Shown here in pieces: positions 5,785-13,240 of a DNA stretch of 15,193 nt. The stretch lies in contig JALUXI010000113.1 of NCBI GenBank assembly GCA_027019045.1, forward strand, positions 1 through 15,193, read 5' to 3'. The DNA is from Piscirickettsiaceae bacterium. GTDB lineage: Bacteria > Pseudomonadota > Gammaproteobacteria > Thiomicrospirales > Thiomicrospiraceae. The position numbers and the translations under genes are program-made. The notes below the pieces were generated by a model. That model searched no databases. It was not told the origin of the DNA and worked only from the letters and a program-made list of their open reading frames with translations. How positions within the stretch are numbered: the stretch's first letter is position 1; each line of letters opens with the position of its first letter.

Positions 5785-7632
5785 TTAGGCCTCTCCATGA
5801 AAAAAGTCATAAATTCTTTGTGCTTTTTCAGCACTGATACCTGGCACTTTTTTCAGCTCCACCACCGCAGCATTTTTAACCTCTGCCAAGCCTCCAAAAT
5901 GGCTCAATAGCTTTTGCCGATTTTTCGGCCCAATCCCTTCTATCTGTTCTAAGCTGGATTGTGTTTGAGCTTTTTGTCGTCTTTGGCGATGACCCGTAAT
6001 CGCAAAACGGTGCGCTTCATCTCGGATATGGTTGATTAAATGCAGGGCTTTATCATCAGGTGCCAAATCAATCCCTTCATCATGATAGGGCGTATACAAC
6101 ACTTCCAAACCCGCTTTTCGCCCCTCCCCCTTAGCAACTGAAACCAAAGGCAAGTGCTCTAATTCTAAAGTTTTTAACACCTCTATCGCTTGGTTAAGCT
6201 GTCCTTTCCCTCCGTCCACCACAATTAAATCTGGCATGGGCTGCTGCTCTTTTTTCAGTCTTTGATAGCGACGCATCAACGCCTGTTTCATTGCCGCATA
6301 ATCATCTCCGGGCTGAATGCCTTCAATATTAAATTTACGATACAATCGTGTTTCAGGCACCCCTTCTACAAAAACAACACAACTGGCCACCGTTAAATCA
6401 CCCTGGGTATGGCTGATATCAAAACACTCCATCTGTTTCGGTACTTTTTCTAACATCAGCACCTCTTGCAAAGCTTGTAGTCGTTCAAACTGCGAGGCTT
6501 TTTGTGTTAAATGCTGTTTCAGTCCCGCTTTCGCATTGGTTTGTGCCAACTTCATCAACCCCTTTGCTGTCTCCTGGACTGGGGTTTTTAGCGATACTTT
6601 TCGCTCGGCCTGTTGCGTCAACCAATTTTCTATCAGTTTGCGCTCATTTAATGGCTGAGGCAGCAAAATTTGTGCAGGAATAGGGTGATGGGCATAGTGC
6701 TGGGTAATAAACGCCTCGAGTACCCCCACTGTCAACTCACTTTCTTCAGCACCCACTAAGCGTTTTACATTAGGAAAATAGTTTTGACTCCCCCACAAGT
6801 TCCCTCCACGATACATCATCAAGCTTAAACAGACTTGCCCCGCCTGCCAGGCAATGCCCAATACATCCAAATCTTTCTGTCCTGGCTGATTGATCAGATG
6901 TTGACTCTGAATCGCTCTTAATGCAGAAATCTTATCCCGAATCTCCGCTGCTTTTTCAAATTCAAGCGCCTCTGAATGCGCCTCCATCTCTTTAGCCAGC
7001 TCCTCAATCACTTCAAAGCTTTTTCCCTCTAAAAACATTAAAGTATGGCGCACATCTCGGTCATAATCTGCTTTTGACACCAGTCCTGCTACGCAAGGGC
7101 CTGAACAGCGCTTAATCTGATATTGCAAACAGGGACGAGAGCGATGTGCAAACACACTTTCTGCACACTGCCGAACGGGAAAGATTTTTTGTAAAGCATC
7201 CAAAGTTTGATGTACGGCACTAGCATTTGGAAAAGGACCAAAATACTTACCTGGTCGGCGTTTGGCACCACGATGATAGCTCAGCGATGGAAACATTTTG
7301 CCCGTTGAGACATAGATATAAGGATAAGACTTATCATCCCGAAAGAGAATATTATATTTTGGCTTATGTTTCTTTATTAAAGTGTTTTCAAGGATAAGCG
7401 CTTCACTTTCCGTGTCGGTCACCGTCACTTCAATTTTATCGACCTGAGAAACCATCGAGCGGGTTTTGATATCATGTCCCTGCTTTTGAAAATAGCTGCT
7501 AACCCGCCGCTTTAAATTCTTCGCCTTACCAACATAGATAATCTCACTCTGCGCATTCAGCATACGATAAACGCCAGGCCGTTCGGTCAGGCTTTTCAAA
7601 AAAGCTTCAATATCAAACTTTGAATTTTTCAA
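5785..7632 (-). CDS. uvrC: UvrC, excinuclease ABC subunit C (TTG start)
   Basis: UvrC makes the 3' and 5' incisions around a lesion bound by UvrB in nucleotide excision repair. The 615 residues (E. coli 610) contain, in order: the GIY-YIG nuclease for the 3' cut (GVYRM at 20-24, IIYVGKAKNLKRR at 31-43); a Cys-containing segment (CLQYQIKRCSGPC); the UVR motif that binds UvrB (about 205-240, EALEFEKAAEIRDKI); the RNase H-like nuclease for the 5' cut (FDISHTQGD and LIVVDGGKGQL); and a tandem helix-hairpin-helix DNA-binding domain (about 564-612). The start codon is TTG. It is chosen because the sequence from residue 5, KFDIEAFLKSLTERPGVYRM, aligns with the E. coli N-terminus and no in-frame ATG occurs before residue 24. 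AAGGA lies 11 bases upstream. It is divergent from the peptidase gene. Confidence 0.96.
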   Translation of the reverse strand: MKNSKFDIEAFLKSLTERPGVYRMLNAQSEIIYVGKAKNLKRRVSSYFQKQGHDIKTRSMVSQVDKIEVTVTDTESEALILENTLIKKHKPKYNILFRDDKSYPYIYVSTGKMFPSLSYHRGAKRRPGKYFGPFPNASAVHQTLDALQKIFPVRQCAESVFAHRSRPCLQYQIKRCSGPCVAGLVSKADYDRDVRHTLMFLEGKSFEVIEELAKEMEAHSEALEFEKAAEIRDKISALRAIQSQHLINQPGQKDLDVLGIAWQAGQVCLSLMMYRGGNLWGSQNYFPNVKRLVGAEESELTVGVLEAFITQHYAHHPIPAQILLPQPLNERKLIENWLTQQAERKVSLKTPVQETAKGLMKLAQTNAKAGLKQHLTQKASQFERLQALQEVLMLEKVPKQMECFDISHTQGDLTVASCVVFVEGVPETRLYRKFNIEGIQPGDDYAAMKQALMRRYQRLKKEQQPMPDLIVVDGGKGQLNQAIEVLKTLELEHLPLVSVAKGEGRKAGLEVLYTPYHDEGIDLAPDDKALHLINHIRDEAHRFAITGHRQRRQKAQTQSSLEQIEGIGPKNRQKLLSHFGGLAEVKNAAVVELKKVPGISAEKAQRIYDFFHGEA

Positions 7633-7689
7633 TTGTTTTACTATCCTTCAAGTTAAAATACATCCCTATTCTCAAATTGGAGCCTTCCT

Positions 7690-8664
7690 ATGTCCGAACA
7701 TTATAATCCCGAGCCAAAGCATTCGCCTAGCACAGACAATCACAATCTTGAGCGTCTCACCCATCTCGCTGAAACCTATCTTAAGCAAGACCGCTGGAGC
7801 CGTCGCTGGACTAACTTTTTGAAAATTGCAGCCATTGCCTATCTTATCTTTGCAATTATTTTAATGAGTGAGCAATTCGGCGGTTTAACAGAAGCAGAGC
7901 TGATTGCCACCAAACCGCATGCCGCCATTGTTAATTTAGAAGGCACGATTATGCCTGGCAATGATGCCAGTGCCGATAAAATGATTCCTTTATTACAAGC
8001 GGCATTTAAAGATAAAAATGCCAAGGGGGTGATTATCAAAGCCAACTCCCCTGGTGGCAGTCCTGTCCAGTCTGCCCTGATTAACAATGAAATCACTCGT
8101 CTGAAAACCAAATATAAAAAACCTGTCTATGCCGTGGTGGAAGATATGTGTGCTTCAGGATGTTACTACATTATCTCTGCAGTTGATAAAATCTACGCCA
8201 ACCAAGGCTCTATCGTCGGCTCTATCGGTGTACGAATGGATAGCTTTGGTTTTACTGGCTTGATGGACAAGCTTGGCATTGAAAACCGTTCCATGACCGC
8301 AGGTAAACACAAAACCTTTATTAACCCTTTTGGTCCCAAAGATGAAGAAGGACGAGCGTTTTTCCGTAAACATGTCCTTGAACGAACCCACCAACAGTTT
8401 ATCGAAACCGTTAAAAAGGGTCGTGGTGATCGTCTAAAAGATGATCCCAACCTCTTTACTGGGCTTGTCTGGCTAGGGGATGAAGGTATTGAGATGGGGC
8501 TGGTCGACCATCTAGGCGATGTGGGCTATGTGATGCGAGATGTACTGAAAGTGAAAAATGCCCGCACCTTTGAAGAGCAAAAACCCCTGATTGAACAGTT
8601 AATGGGTACCATGGGCGAAACAACCGCTAGCAAGCTTTCACTCTTGCTAAAAACCCTCAACTAA
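7690..8664 (+). CDS. sppA: Signal peptide peptidase SppA-type S49 serine protease
   Basis: A Ser-Lys protease of family S49 that degrades cleaved signal peptides and membrane-protein fragments, probably with its active site on the periplasmic side. The 324 residues begin with a cytoplasmic hydrophilic tail (1-40), then a single membrane anchor (about 43-60, NFLKIAAIAYLIFAIILM). The catalytic domain follows: VNLEGTI, VIIKANSPGGSP (114-125), the nucleophile Ser156 in CASGCYY, GSIVGSIGV, and the general-base lysine in the AGKHK segment (Lys208 by analogy with short SppA proteins; Lys206 is the alternative). Its length is that of the short single-domain SppA, not E. coli 67-kDa SppA. Unusually, cysteines 154 and 158 flank the nucleophile. 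The ATG has GGAG 9 bases upstream. It is monocistronic, divergent from uvrC and ended by a strong terminator. Confidence 0.9.
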   Translation: MSEHYNPEPKHSPSTDNHNLERLTHLAETYLKQDRWSRRWTNFLKIAAIAYLIFAIILMSEQFGGLTEAELIATKPHAAIVNLEGTIMPGNDASADKMIPLLQAAFKDKNAKGVIIKANSPGGSPVQSALINNEITRLKTKYKKPVYAVVEDMCASGCYYIISAVDKIYANQGSIVGSIGVRMDSFGFTGLMDKLGIENRSMTAGKHKTFINPFGPKDEEGRAFFRKHVLERTHQQFIETVKKGRGDRLKDDPNLFTGLVWLGDEGIEMGLVDHLGDVGYVMRDVLKVKNARTFEEQKPLIEQLMGTMGETTASKLSLLLKTLN

Positions 8665-8694
8665 ACTCGTTATCCTAGCCAATACCCCAATAAA

Positions 8695-8732
8695 AAACCC
8701 CAAGGTTTATTAGAACCTTGGGGTTTCTTTTT
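8695..8732. terminator. Bidirectional rho-independent terminator after sppA
   Basis: A perfect 13-bp stem pairs AAACCCCAAGGTT (8695-8707) with AACCTTGGGGTTT (8714-8726) around a 6-base loop. The plus-strand tail is CTTTTTA. On the minus strand the stem is followed by a T-run made by the A residues at 8692-8697. It therefore ends sppA and could also end lysS, but the element at 8739-8876 now lies between it and lysS. Confidence 0.92.
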
Positions 8733-8738
8733 ATCACT

Positions 8739-8876
8739 TTGTAACTACTCATTTGACACCATAACTGCTTAGATTGTCTCTGAAATTCGTCAATTCAAGG
8801 CGGAATGCCCGTTCCGTAAATGATTATATTCCAACACAGAAGTGACGGATTTTAGGGGTGAGCTGAGTAGTTACAA
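8739..8876. mobile_element. 138-bp MITE-like element with 13-bp terminal inverted repeats
   Basis: The ends are perfect inverted repeats of 13 bp, TTGTAACTACTCA (8739-8751) and TGAGTAGTTACAA (8864-8876). CACT lies directly outside both ends (8735-8738 and 8877-8880), as expected of a 4-bp target duplication. Inner inverted repeats nest inside: 8780-8792 with 8843-8855 (11 of 13 pairs) and CGGAA/TTCCG (8801-8805 and 8812-8816), so the whole element could fold into one long hairpin. It has no coding potential and must be mobilised in trans. Its left 39 bases recur at 103-141. The transposase family cannot be named from this window. Confidence 0.8.
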
Positions 8877-8892
8877 CACTTTTAACTGTTTG

Positions 8893-10395
8893 TTAATCCG
8901 CTCGACGCATATGCGGAAATAGCAGCACATCACGAATCGAAGGCGCATCGGTAAAGAGCATGACCAAACGGTCAATCCCAATCCCCTCACCTGCTGCTGG
9001 AGGCATGCCATGTTCTAAGGCGGTGATGTAGTCGGCATCATAGTGCATTGCCTCATCATCTCCTGCATCTTTTGCGGCCACCTGGGCTTTAAAGCGTTCG
9101 GCTTGGTCTTCCGCATCATTTAACTCTGAGAAACCATTCGCCAACTCTCGCCCACCAATAAACAGCTCAAAACGATCCGTCACAAATGGGTTTTCATCAT
9201 TACGGCGTGCCAGTGGTGAAACTTCAGCGGGGTATTCAGTAATGAAAGTGGGATCCATCAACCGCTCTTCAACGGTCTCTTCAAAGATCTCAGTCATCAC
9301 TTTACCTAACCCATAACTCTCTTCCCAATGCACACCCAAACGATCGGCCAAAGCTCTTGCTGCTTCAAGGGTTTCTAGCTCTTCGGGCTTCACTTCTGGG
9401 TTATATTTAAGAATCGACTCTTTCATCGTCAAGCGATCAAATGGCTTGCCAAAATCAAATACCTGCCCTTGATAAGGTACCTTGGTATCGCCCACTGCCA
9501 ATTCCGCCAACTCTTTGAGTAGCTCTTCGGTGTAATCCATCAAGGTTTTGTAGTCGGTATAGGCTTCATAAAATTCCACCATCGTAAACTCTGGATTATG
9601 ACGAGTCGAAAGCCCTTCATTACGGAAGTTACGATTGATTTCAAATACCTTTTCAAAACCACCCACCAAGAGGCGTTTCAGATACAACTCTGGTGCAATT
9701 CGTAGATACAATTCCATATCCAAGGCATTATGATGAGTCACAAAAGGCTTGGCTGAAGCACCTCCTGGAATCACTTGCATCATGGGGGTTTCTACTTCCA
9801 AGAAGCCTTTGCGAATCAAAAACTCTCGTACATGCTGCACAATTTTTGAACGCAAAATAAAAGTTTCACGGCTCTCTTGATTCACAATTAAATCCAAATA
9901 ACGCTGACGATAACGCACTTCTTGGTCTTGCAAGCCGTGGAATTTATCAGGCAGCGGACGAATCGCTTTGGTAATTAGCTCAATCTTCTCGACATGAATA
10001 GAAAGTTCACCCGTATTGGTTTTGAACAGGTAACCTTCCACCCCAACGATATCCCCGAGATCCCACTTTTTAAACTGCTGGTTATAGAAACCTTCTGGCA
10101 GATCATCTCGCTGCACATAGATCTGAATGCGTCCAGTCATGTCTTGCAGAGTCGCAAAACTGGCTTTCCCCATAATACGACGCATCATCATCCGCCCCGC
10201 CACCTTGACTCGGACAGGTGCCTGTTCCGCCAACTCTTCTTTGGTCAGTGCATCAAAATCCTTGTGTAAATCTGCCGCCAACGCATCTCGACGGAAGGTA
10301 TTTGGATAGGCATTTCCCTGTTCTCTCAAAGCATTTAACTTTGCTCGTCTTTCGGCAATGATTTTATTTTCATCCTGTTGCGTCTGTTCGCTCAT
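8893..10395 (-). CDS. lysS: LysS, lysyl-tRNA synthetase (class II)
   Basis: It charges tRNA-Lys with lysine in the cytoplasm. The N-terminal OB-fold anticodon-binding domain covers about 55-170 (VKVAGRMMMRRIMGKASFATLQD). The class II catalytic core follows: motif 1 around FLEVETPMM and GGASAKPF, motif 2 FRNEGLSTRHNPEFT, and motif 3 near the C-terminus (GIGIDRLVMLF). With 500 residues it is the usual bacterial LysRS length. A longer frame begins at an ATG ending at 10410, but the ATG at 10393-10395 is chosen: AGGA sits 6 bases upstream of it, and its N-terminus MSEQ matches E. coli LysS. It follows prfB by 20 bases, a conserved gammaproteobacterial pair. The cognate tRNA-Lys gene lies nearby at 12394-12469 but in another transcription unit. 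Confidence 0.97.
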   Translation of the reverse strand: MSEQTQQDENKIIAERRAKLNALREQGNAYPNTFRRDALAADLHKDFDALTKEELAEQAPVRVKVAGRMMMRRIMGKASFATLQDMTGRIQIYVQRDDLPEGFYNQQFKKWDLGDIVGVEGYLFKTNTGELSIHVEKIELITKAIRPLPDKFHGLQDQEVRYRQRYLDLIVNQESRETFILRSKIVQHVREFLIRKGFLEVETPMMQVIPGGASAKPFVTHHNALDMELYLRIAPELYLKRLLVGGFEKVFEINRNFRNEGLSTRHNPEFTMVEFYEAYTDYKTLMDYTEELLKELAELAVGDTKVPYQGQVFDFGKPFDRLTMKESILKYNPEVKPEELETLEAARALADRLGVHWEESYGLGKVMTEIFEETVEERLMDPTFITEYPAEVSPLARRNDENPFVTDRFELFIGGRELANGFSELNDAEDQAERFKAQVAAKDAGDDEAMHYDADYITALEHGMPPAAGEGIGIDRLVMLFTDAPSIRDVLLFPHMRRAD

Positions 10396-10415
10396 TTTCT
10401 TTCCTTTCATCTCAC

Positions 10416-11517
10416 TTAACTTTCCACGCCCGCTTTTAAGCTGGCTTCAATAAATTGGTCTAAATCCCCATCCAAGACTGCCTGCGTATTGCCTGTTTCC
10501 ACCCCAGTACGCAAGTCTTTGATGCGTCCTGAATCCAACACATAAGAGCGGATCTGACTGCCCCAACCGATATCCGATTTTGTCTCTTCCAATGCCTGTT
10601 TTTCTGCACTGCGTTGGAGCATCTCCAATTCATATAGTTTGGCACGCAATTGCTTCATGGCCTCTGCTTTGTTTTGGTGTTGAGAACGCCCATTCTGACA
10701 CTGCACCACCGTATTGGTTGGCAAGTGGGTAATCCGTACAGCCGATTCGGTTTTGTTAACATGCTGACCGCCTGCTCCACTGGCACGATAGACATCAATG
10801 CGAAGGTCAGCAGGATTGATATCGATTTCAAAGCTATCATCAATCTCAGGAGAGACAAATACCGAAGCAAAAGAGGTATGGCGGCGATTCCCCGAATCAA
10901 AAGGCGATTTACGGACTAAACGATGCACGCCTGTTTCCGTTCTCAACCAGCCATAGGCGTAATCACCTTGAATATGCACTGTCGCACTTTTAATCCCTGC
11001 CACTTCCCCAGGCGAAACTTCTAAAATATCCGCTTTAAATCCATGACTATCCGCCCAGCGTAAGTACATCCGCAAAAGCATATTCGCCCAATCTTGGGCT
11101 TCCGTGCCGCCTGAACCTGCTTGGATTTCAAGATAGGCATTATTAGCATCCAGCTCACCGCTGAACATCCGCTGGAATTCCAATTTATCCAGCTGTGCTT
11201 CTAAGTCATCCAGCTCGTCAATCACTTCATCGACCATCTCCTGGTCTCCATCCGCCTCTGCCATTTCCAGCAGTTCTTGAGCGGAGCTTAACCCCTCATC
11301 TAAGTTTTGAATGGTTGAGACCACAAACTCGAGCTGTGATTTCTCTTTCCCGAGCGCCTGTGCTTTTTCTGGATCATTCCAGATATTGGGGTCTTCCAGC
11401 TCTCGCTCCACCTCGGTTAGGCGTTCTTGCTTTGCCTCATAGTCAAAGATACCCCCTCAGCACATCGGTGCGTGCTTGAAAGTTTTTAATTCGCTGATAG
11501 ATTGAACCCAGTTCCAT
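10416..11517 (-). CDS. prfB: Peptide chain release factor 2, made by programmed +1 frameshift
   Basis: RF2 recognises UGA and UAA and triggers peptide release. The gene is in two frames. Codons 1-24 run from the ATG at 11515-11517 (MELGSIYQRIKNF...RGYL) to an in-frame TGA at 11443-11445. After a +1 slip at CTT-TGA-C, translation continues as DYEAKQERL to the TAA at 10416-10418, giving 366 residues (E. coli 365). The slip site and its upstream Shine-Dalgarno-like AGGGGG are the same as in E. coli. The stop-codon recognition motif SPF is at about 204-206. The catalytic GGQ is at about 249-251, preceded by Ala at the position that is Thr246 in E. coli K-12. AGGGA lies before the ATG. First gene of prfB-lysS. 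Confidence 0.97.
11442..11456 (-). promoter_or_regulatory. Programmed +1 frameshift site of prfB
   Basis: Read on the minus strand: AGGGGG, TAT, CTT, TGA, C. The AGGGGG pairs with the 16S rRNA anti-Shine-Dalgarno and pushes the ribosome forward. The in-frame TGA followed by C is a poor RF2 site, so when RF2 is scarce the ribosome slips +1 at CTT and RF2 is made. This is the known autoregulatory loop. Confidence 0.96.
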
Positions 11518-11546
11518 CACTTATTTCCCTAAAATTTAATCGCAGA

Positions 11547-11555
11547 ATCATACCA
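11547..11555 (-). promoter_or_regulatory. Predicted extended -10 promoter of prfB-lysS
   Basis: The minus strand reads TGGTATGAT: a TATGAT -10 box (five of six) preceded by the extended TGN element. No good -35 is seen, which is tolerated with an extended -10. Transcription would begin near 11540, about 23 bases before the prfB ATG. Confidence 0.55.
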
Positions 11556-11600
11556 TTTTTAGAGCATTTTTTGGCGTAAAATTAAACTTAGTCAAAGCAA

Positions 11601-11627
11601 TAAAGTTTCAATCTATTCAGCCGATAA
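11601..11627 (+). promoter_or_regulatory. Consensus FliA (sigma-28) promoter
   Basis: TAAAGTTT (11601-11608), an 11-base spacer, and GCCGATAA (11620-11627) match the enterobacterial sigma-28 consensus TAAAGTTT-N11-GCCGATAA at all 16 specified positions with the exact spacing. It reads toward the gene at 11662 and would give a leader of about 28 bases with AAGGAGG at 11650-11656. No sigma-70 promoter was seen for this gene, which suggests control by the flagellar regulon. Confidence 0.88.
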
Positions 11628-11661
11628 AGATATTGAACCCGTCTATTTTAAGGAGGAAACC

Positions 11662-12339
11662 ATGAGCCTACCCCCTATTCCCAATGCCGCATTGAATGCT
11701 TATCAAAAACAAGCATCTCAATCCTCTCAATTGGAGAAAACAACCCAAAACACCCTGCTCAATGCAGGAATCAAAGAAGTCACTGTTCGCAATGAAAAGC
11801 AGGCCGTTTTTGTCTCACACTTTTTTGAGAACAGTGCTGACAAAAAAGAAGGGGCCTTAAAGATCACCTATAAATTGGCAATTGAAAAACTCAATGAAAA
11901 ACTTGAAGCAGAAACGGGCAAGAAAGATGTCATCTCAGAAAAGCGCCTCAAGCAGCAAGGTGGCATGGAATACTGGACACCTGAAAATGTGGCTCAACGC
12001 ATTGTGCAAGGCACCACTGGCTTTTTAGACAGCTTTCAAAAAATTCACCCTGAACTAAAAGGTGAAGCCTTAATCGACAAATTCCTTGGCGTTATCGGCG
12101 GCGGTGTAAAACAGGGTTTTTCAGAAGCACAAGGGATTTTAAAAGACCTCAAAGTATTTGAGGGGGATATTGCTGATAACTATCAAAAAACTTATGATTT
12201 GGTACAAAAAGGCTTTGAAGCTTTCCGTAATCAGTATTTAGGCATTGAGCCTAAACAGAATGAAACGGAAAATAAAACCGAAAGTACGGCAGAAACCCCA
12301 AAAAATGCCAAAATCCCCAGTCCTGCAAGCAATGCATAA
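11662..12339 (+). CDS. DUF5610-like protein under a predicted flagellar promoter
   Basis: A 225-residue protein without signal peptide or membrane segment, presumed cytoplasmic. The N-terminus (1-35) is Pro/Gln/Ser-rich. The helical core at about 65-188 contains LAIEKLNEKLEAE, YWTPENVAQRIV, GGGVKQGFSEAQGIL, and IADNYQKTYDLVQKGFEAF, which I recall as the pattern of DUF5610 (WTPE-VA-RIV, then G-GF-EA--IL, then I-D---KT-D-V--G). The tail (195-225) is disordered and Thr/Glu/Pro-rich. AAGGAGG lies 5 bases before the ATG, one of the strongest ribosome sites in the window. It is a single gene between a consensus FliA promoter and a terminator, so a motility- or chemotaxis-linked role is inferred. 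The molecular function is not known to me, and the family name needs a profile search. Confidence 0.85.
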   Translation: MSLPPIPNAALNAYQKQASQSSQLEKTTQNTLLNAGIKEVTVRNEKQAVFVSHFFENSADKKEGALKITYKLAIEKLNEKLEAETGKKDVISEKRLKQQGGMEYWTPENVAQRIVQGTTGFLDSFQKIHPELKGEALIDKFLGVIGGGVKQGFSEAQGILKDLKVFEGDIADNYQKTYDLVQKGFEAFRNQYLGIEPKQNETENKTESTAETPKNAKIPSPASNA

Positions 12340-12350
12340 CGAGAGACAAT

Positions 12351-12386
12351 AAAAAACCCGCTTAATGATTCTATTAAGCGGGTTTT
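12351..12386. terminator. Bidirectional terminator shared with tRNA-Lys
   Basis: A perfect 14-bp stem pairs AAAACCCGCTTAAT (12353-12366) with ATTAAGCGGGTTTT (12373-12386) around the loop GATTCT. On the minus strand the stem ends in six T residues; on the plus strand in four. It is 13 bases past the DUF5610-like stop and 7 bases past the CCA end of tRNA-Lys, so it serves both converging units. Confidence 0.92.
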
Positions 12387-12393
12387 AAGAAGA

Positions 12394-12469
12394 TGGTGGG
12401 TCGTGCGCGATTCGAACGCGCGACCAATTGGTTAAAAGCCAACTGCTCTACCAGCTGAGCTAACGACCC
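12394..12469 (-). tRNA. tRNA-Lys (UUU)
   Basis: A 76-base tRNA. The acceptor GGGTCGT pairs with ACGACCC, with discriminator A and an encoded CCA. The D arm has AGCTCAGCTGGTAGAGC. The anticodon loop CTTTTAA gives TTT. It is a single-gene unit with its own promoter upstream and a terminator 7 bases downstream. Confidence 0.97.
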
Positions 12470-12510
12470 GTGTTTATGCTATGTTTAAGCTCGCTCAGTG
12501 ATGGGTGCGT

Positions 12511-12538
12511 ATTATACCTGTCCCTTTTCGCAGTGCAA
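12511..12538 (-). promoter_or_regulatory. Promoter of tRNA-Lys
   Basis: On the minus strand, TTGCAC (12533-12538) and a perfect TATAAT (12511-12516) are separated by 16 bases. The discriminator ACGCACCC is GC-rich, as at stringently controlled stable-RNA promoters. The start would be near 12504, leaving a leader of about 35 bases before the tRNA. Confidence 0.7.
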
Positions 12539-12553
12539 GTAAAATTTAAAAAA

Positions 12554-13240
12554 TTATTGATAGCGAGTCGGGTCCGCAACGCCTGCTTCTTTAAACCCTT
12601 GTTGTCGCAAACGGCAAGAATCACAAACACCGCAAGCTTCACCTTGTTCATTGGCTTGATAACAAGAGACGGTCAAACTGTAATCCACCCCTAATTCAAT
12701 CCCCTTTTGGATAATCTCCGCCTTAGTCAGATCTATCAAAGGGGTTTGAATTTTCAAGGGATGGTCTTCAATCGCTCTTTTGGTTGCCAAATTTGCCATG
12801 CTTTCATAAGCTTGAATGTAGTCAGGACGGCAATCTGGATACCCAGAATAATCCACAGCATTAACGCCAATAAAAATATCATCCGCTTCGATCACCTCGG
12901 CCAAAGCTAAGCCATAAGAGAGAAAAATCGTATTGCGTGCAGGCACATAGGTCACAGGGATCTCCTCTCCGACCCCACCAACTGGCACATCAATCTTGTC
13001 ATCGGTTAAAGCCGATCCACCGATATGACGCATATCAACTTTCATCACCCGATGGGTTTTCGCCCCCATCTGCTTGGCCAGTTTGGCAGACGCTTCTAAC
13101 TCAGACCGATGCCGTTGCCCATAGTCAAACGCCATGGTATGACATTCAAACCCTTGAGCTTTGGCAATCGCCAAAACAGTGGCTGAATCCAATCCGCCAG
13201 AAAGCAAAATCACAGCAGGCTTTGCATCTTGCATATCCAT
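12554..13240 (-). CDS. queC: QueC, 7-cyano-7-deazaguanine (preQ0) synthase
   Basis: QueC converts 7-carboxy-7-deazaguanine, ammonia and ATP to preQ0, on the path to queuosine in the tRNA wobble position. The 228-residue protein (E. coli 231) has the PP-loop ATPase motif SGGLDS at 14-19. Four zinc-binding cysteines lie near the C-terminus: Cys193, Cys203, Cys206 and Cys209 (SCYQ, then CGVCDSC). PVGGVGEEIPVTYVPARNTIFLSYG and NAVDYSGYPDCRP are typical QueC segments. Two ATGs lie close together. The first is preferred because it overlaps the cpoB stop (TAATG) with AAGG 7 bases upstream, implying translational coupling to the tol-pal operon. It is the last gene of that run and has only the tRNA-Lys promoter behind it. 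Confidence 0.97.
   Translation of the reverse strand: MDMQDAKPAVILLSGGLDSATVLAIAKAQGFECHTMAFDYGQRHRSELEASAKLAKQMGAKTHRVMKVDMRHIGGSALTDDKIDVPVGGVGEEIPVTYVPARNTIFLSYGLALAEVIEADDIFIGVNAVDYSGYPDCRPDYIQAYESMANLATKRAIEDHPLKIQTPLIDLTKAEIIQKGIELGVDYSLTVSCYQANEQGEACGVCDSCRLRQQGFKEAGVADPTRYQ

Noticed and set aside
11443..11445. prfB as a pseudogene because of the in-frame TGA
   Set aside because: The TGA is part of the conserved programmed +1 frameshift site and the downstream frame is intact.
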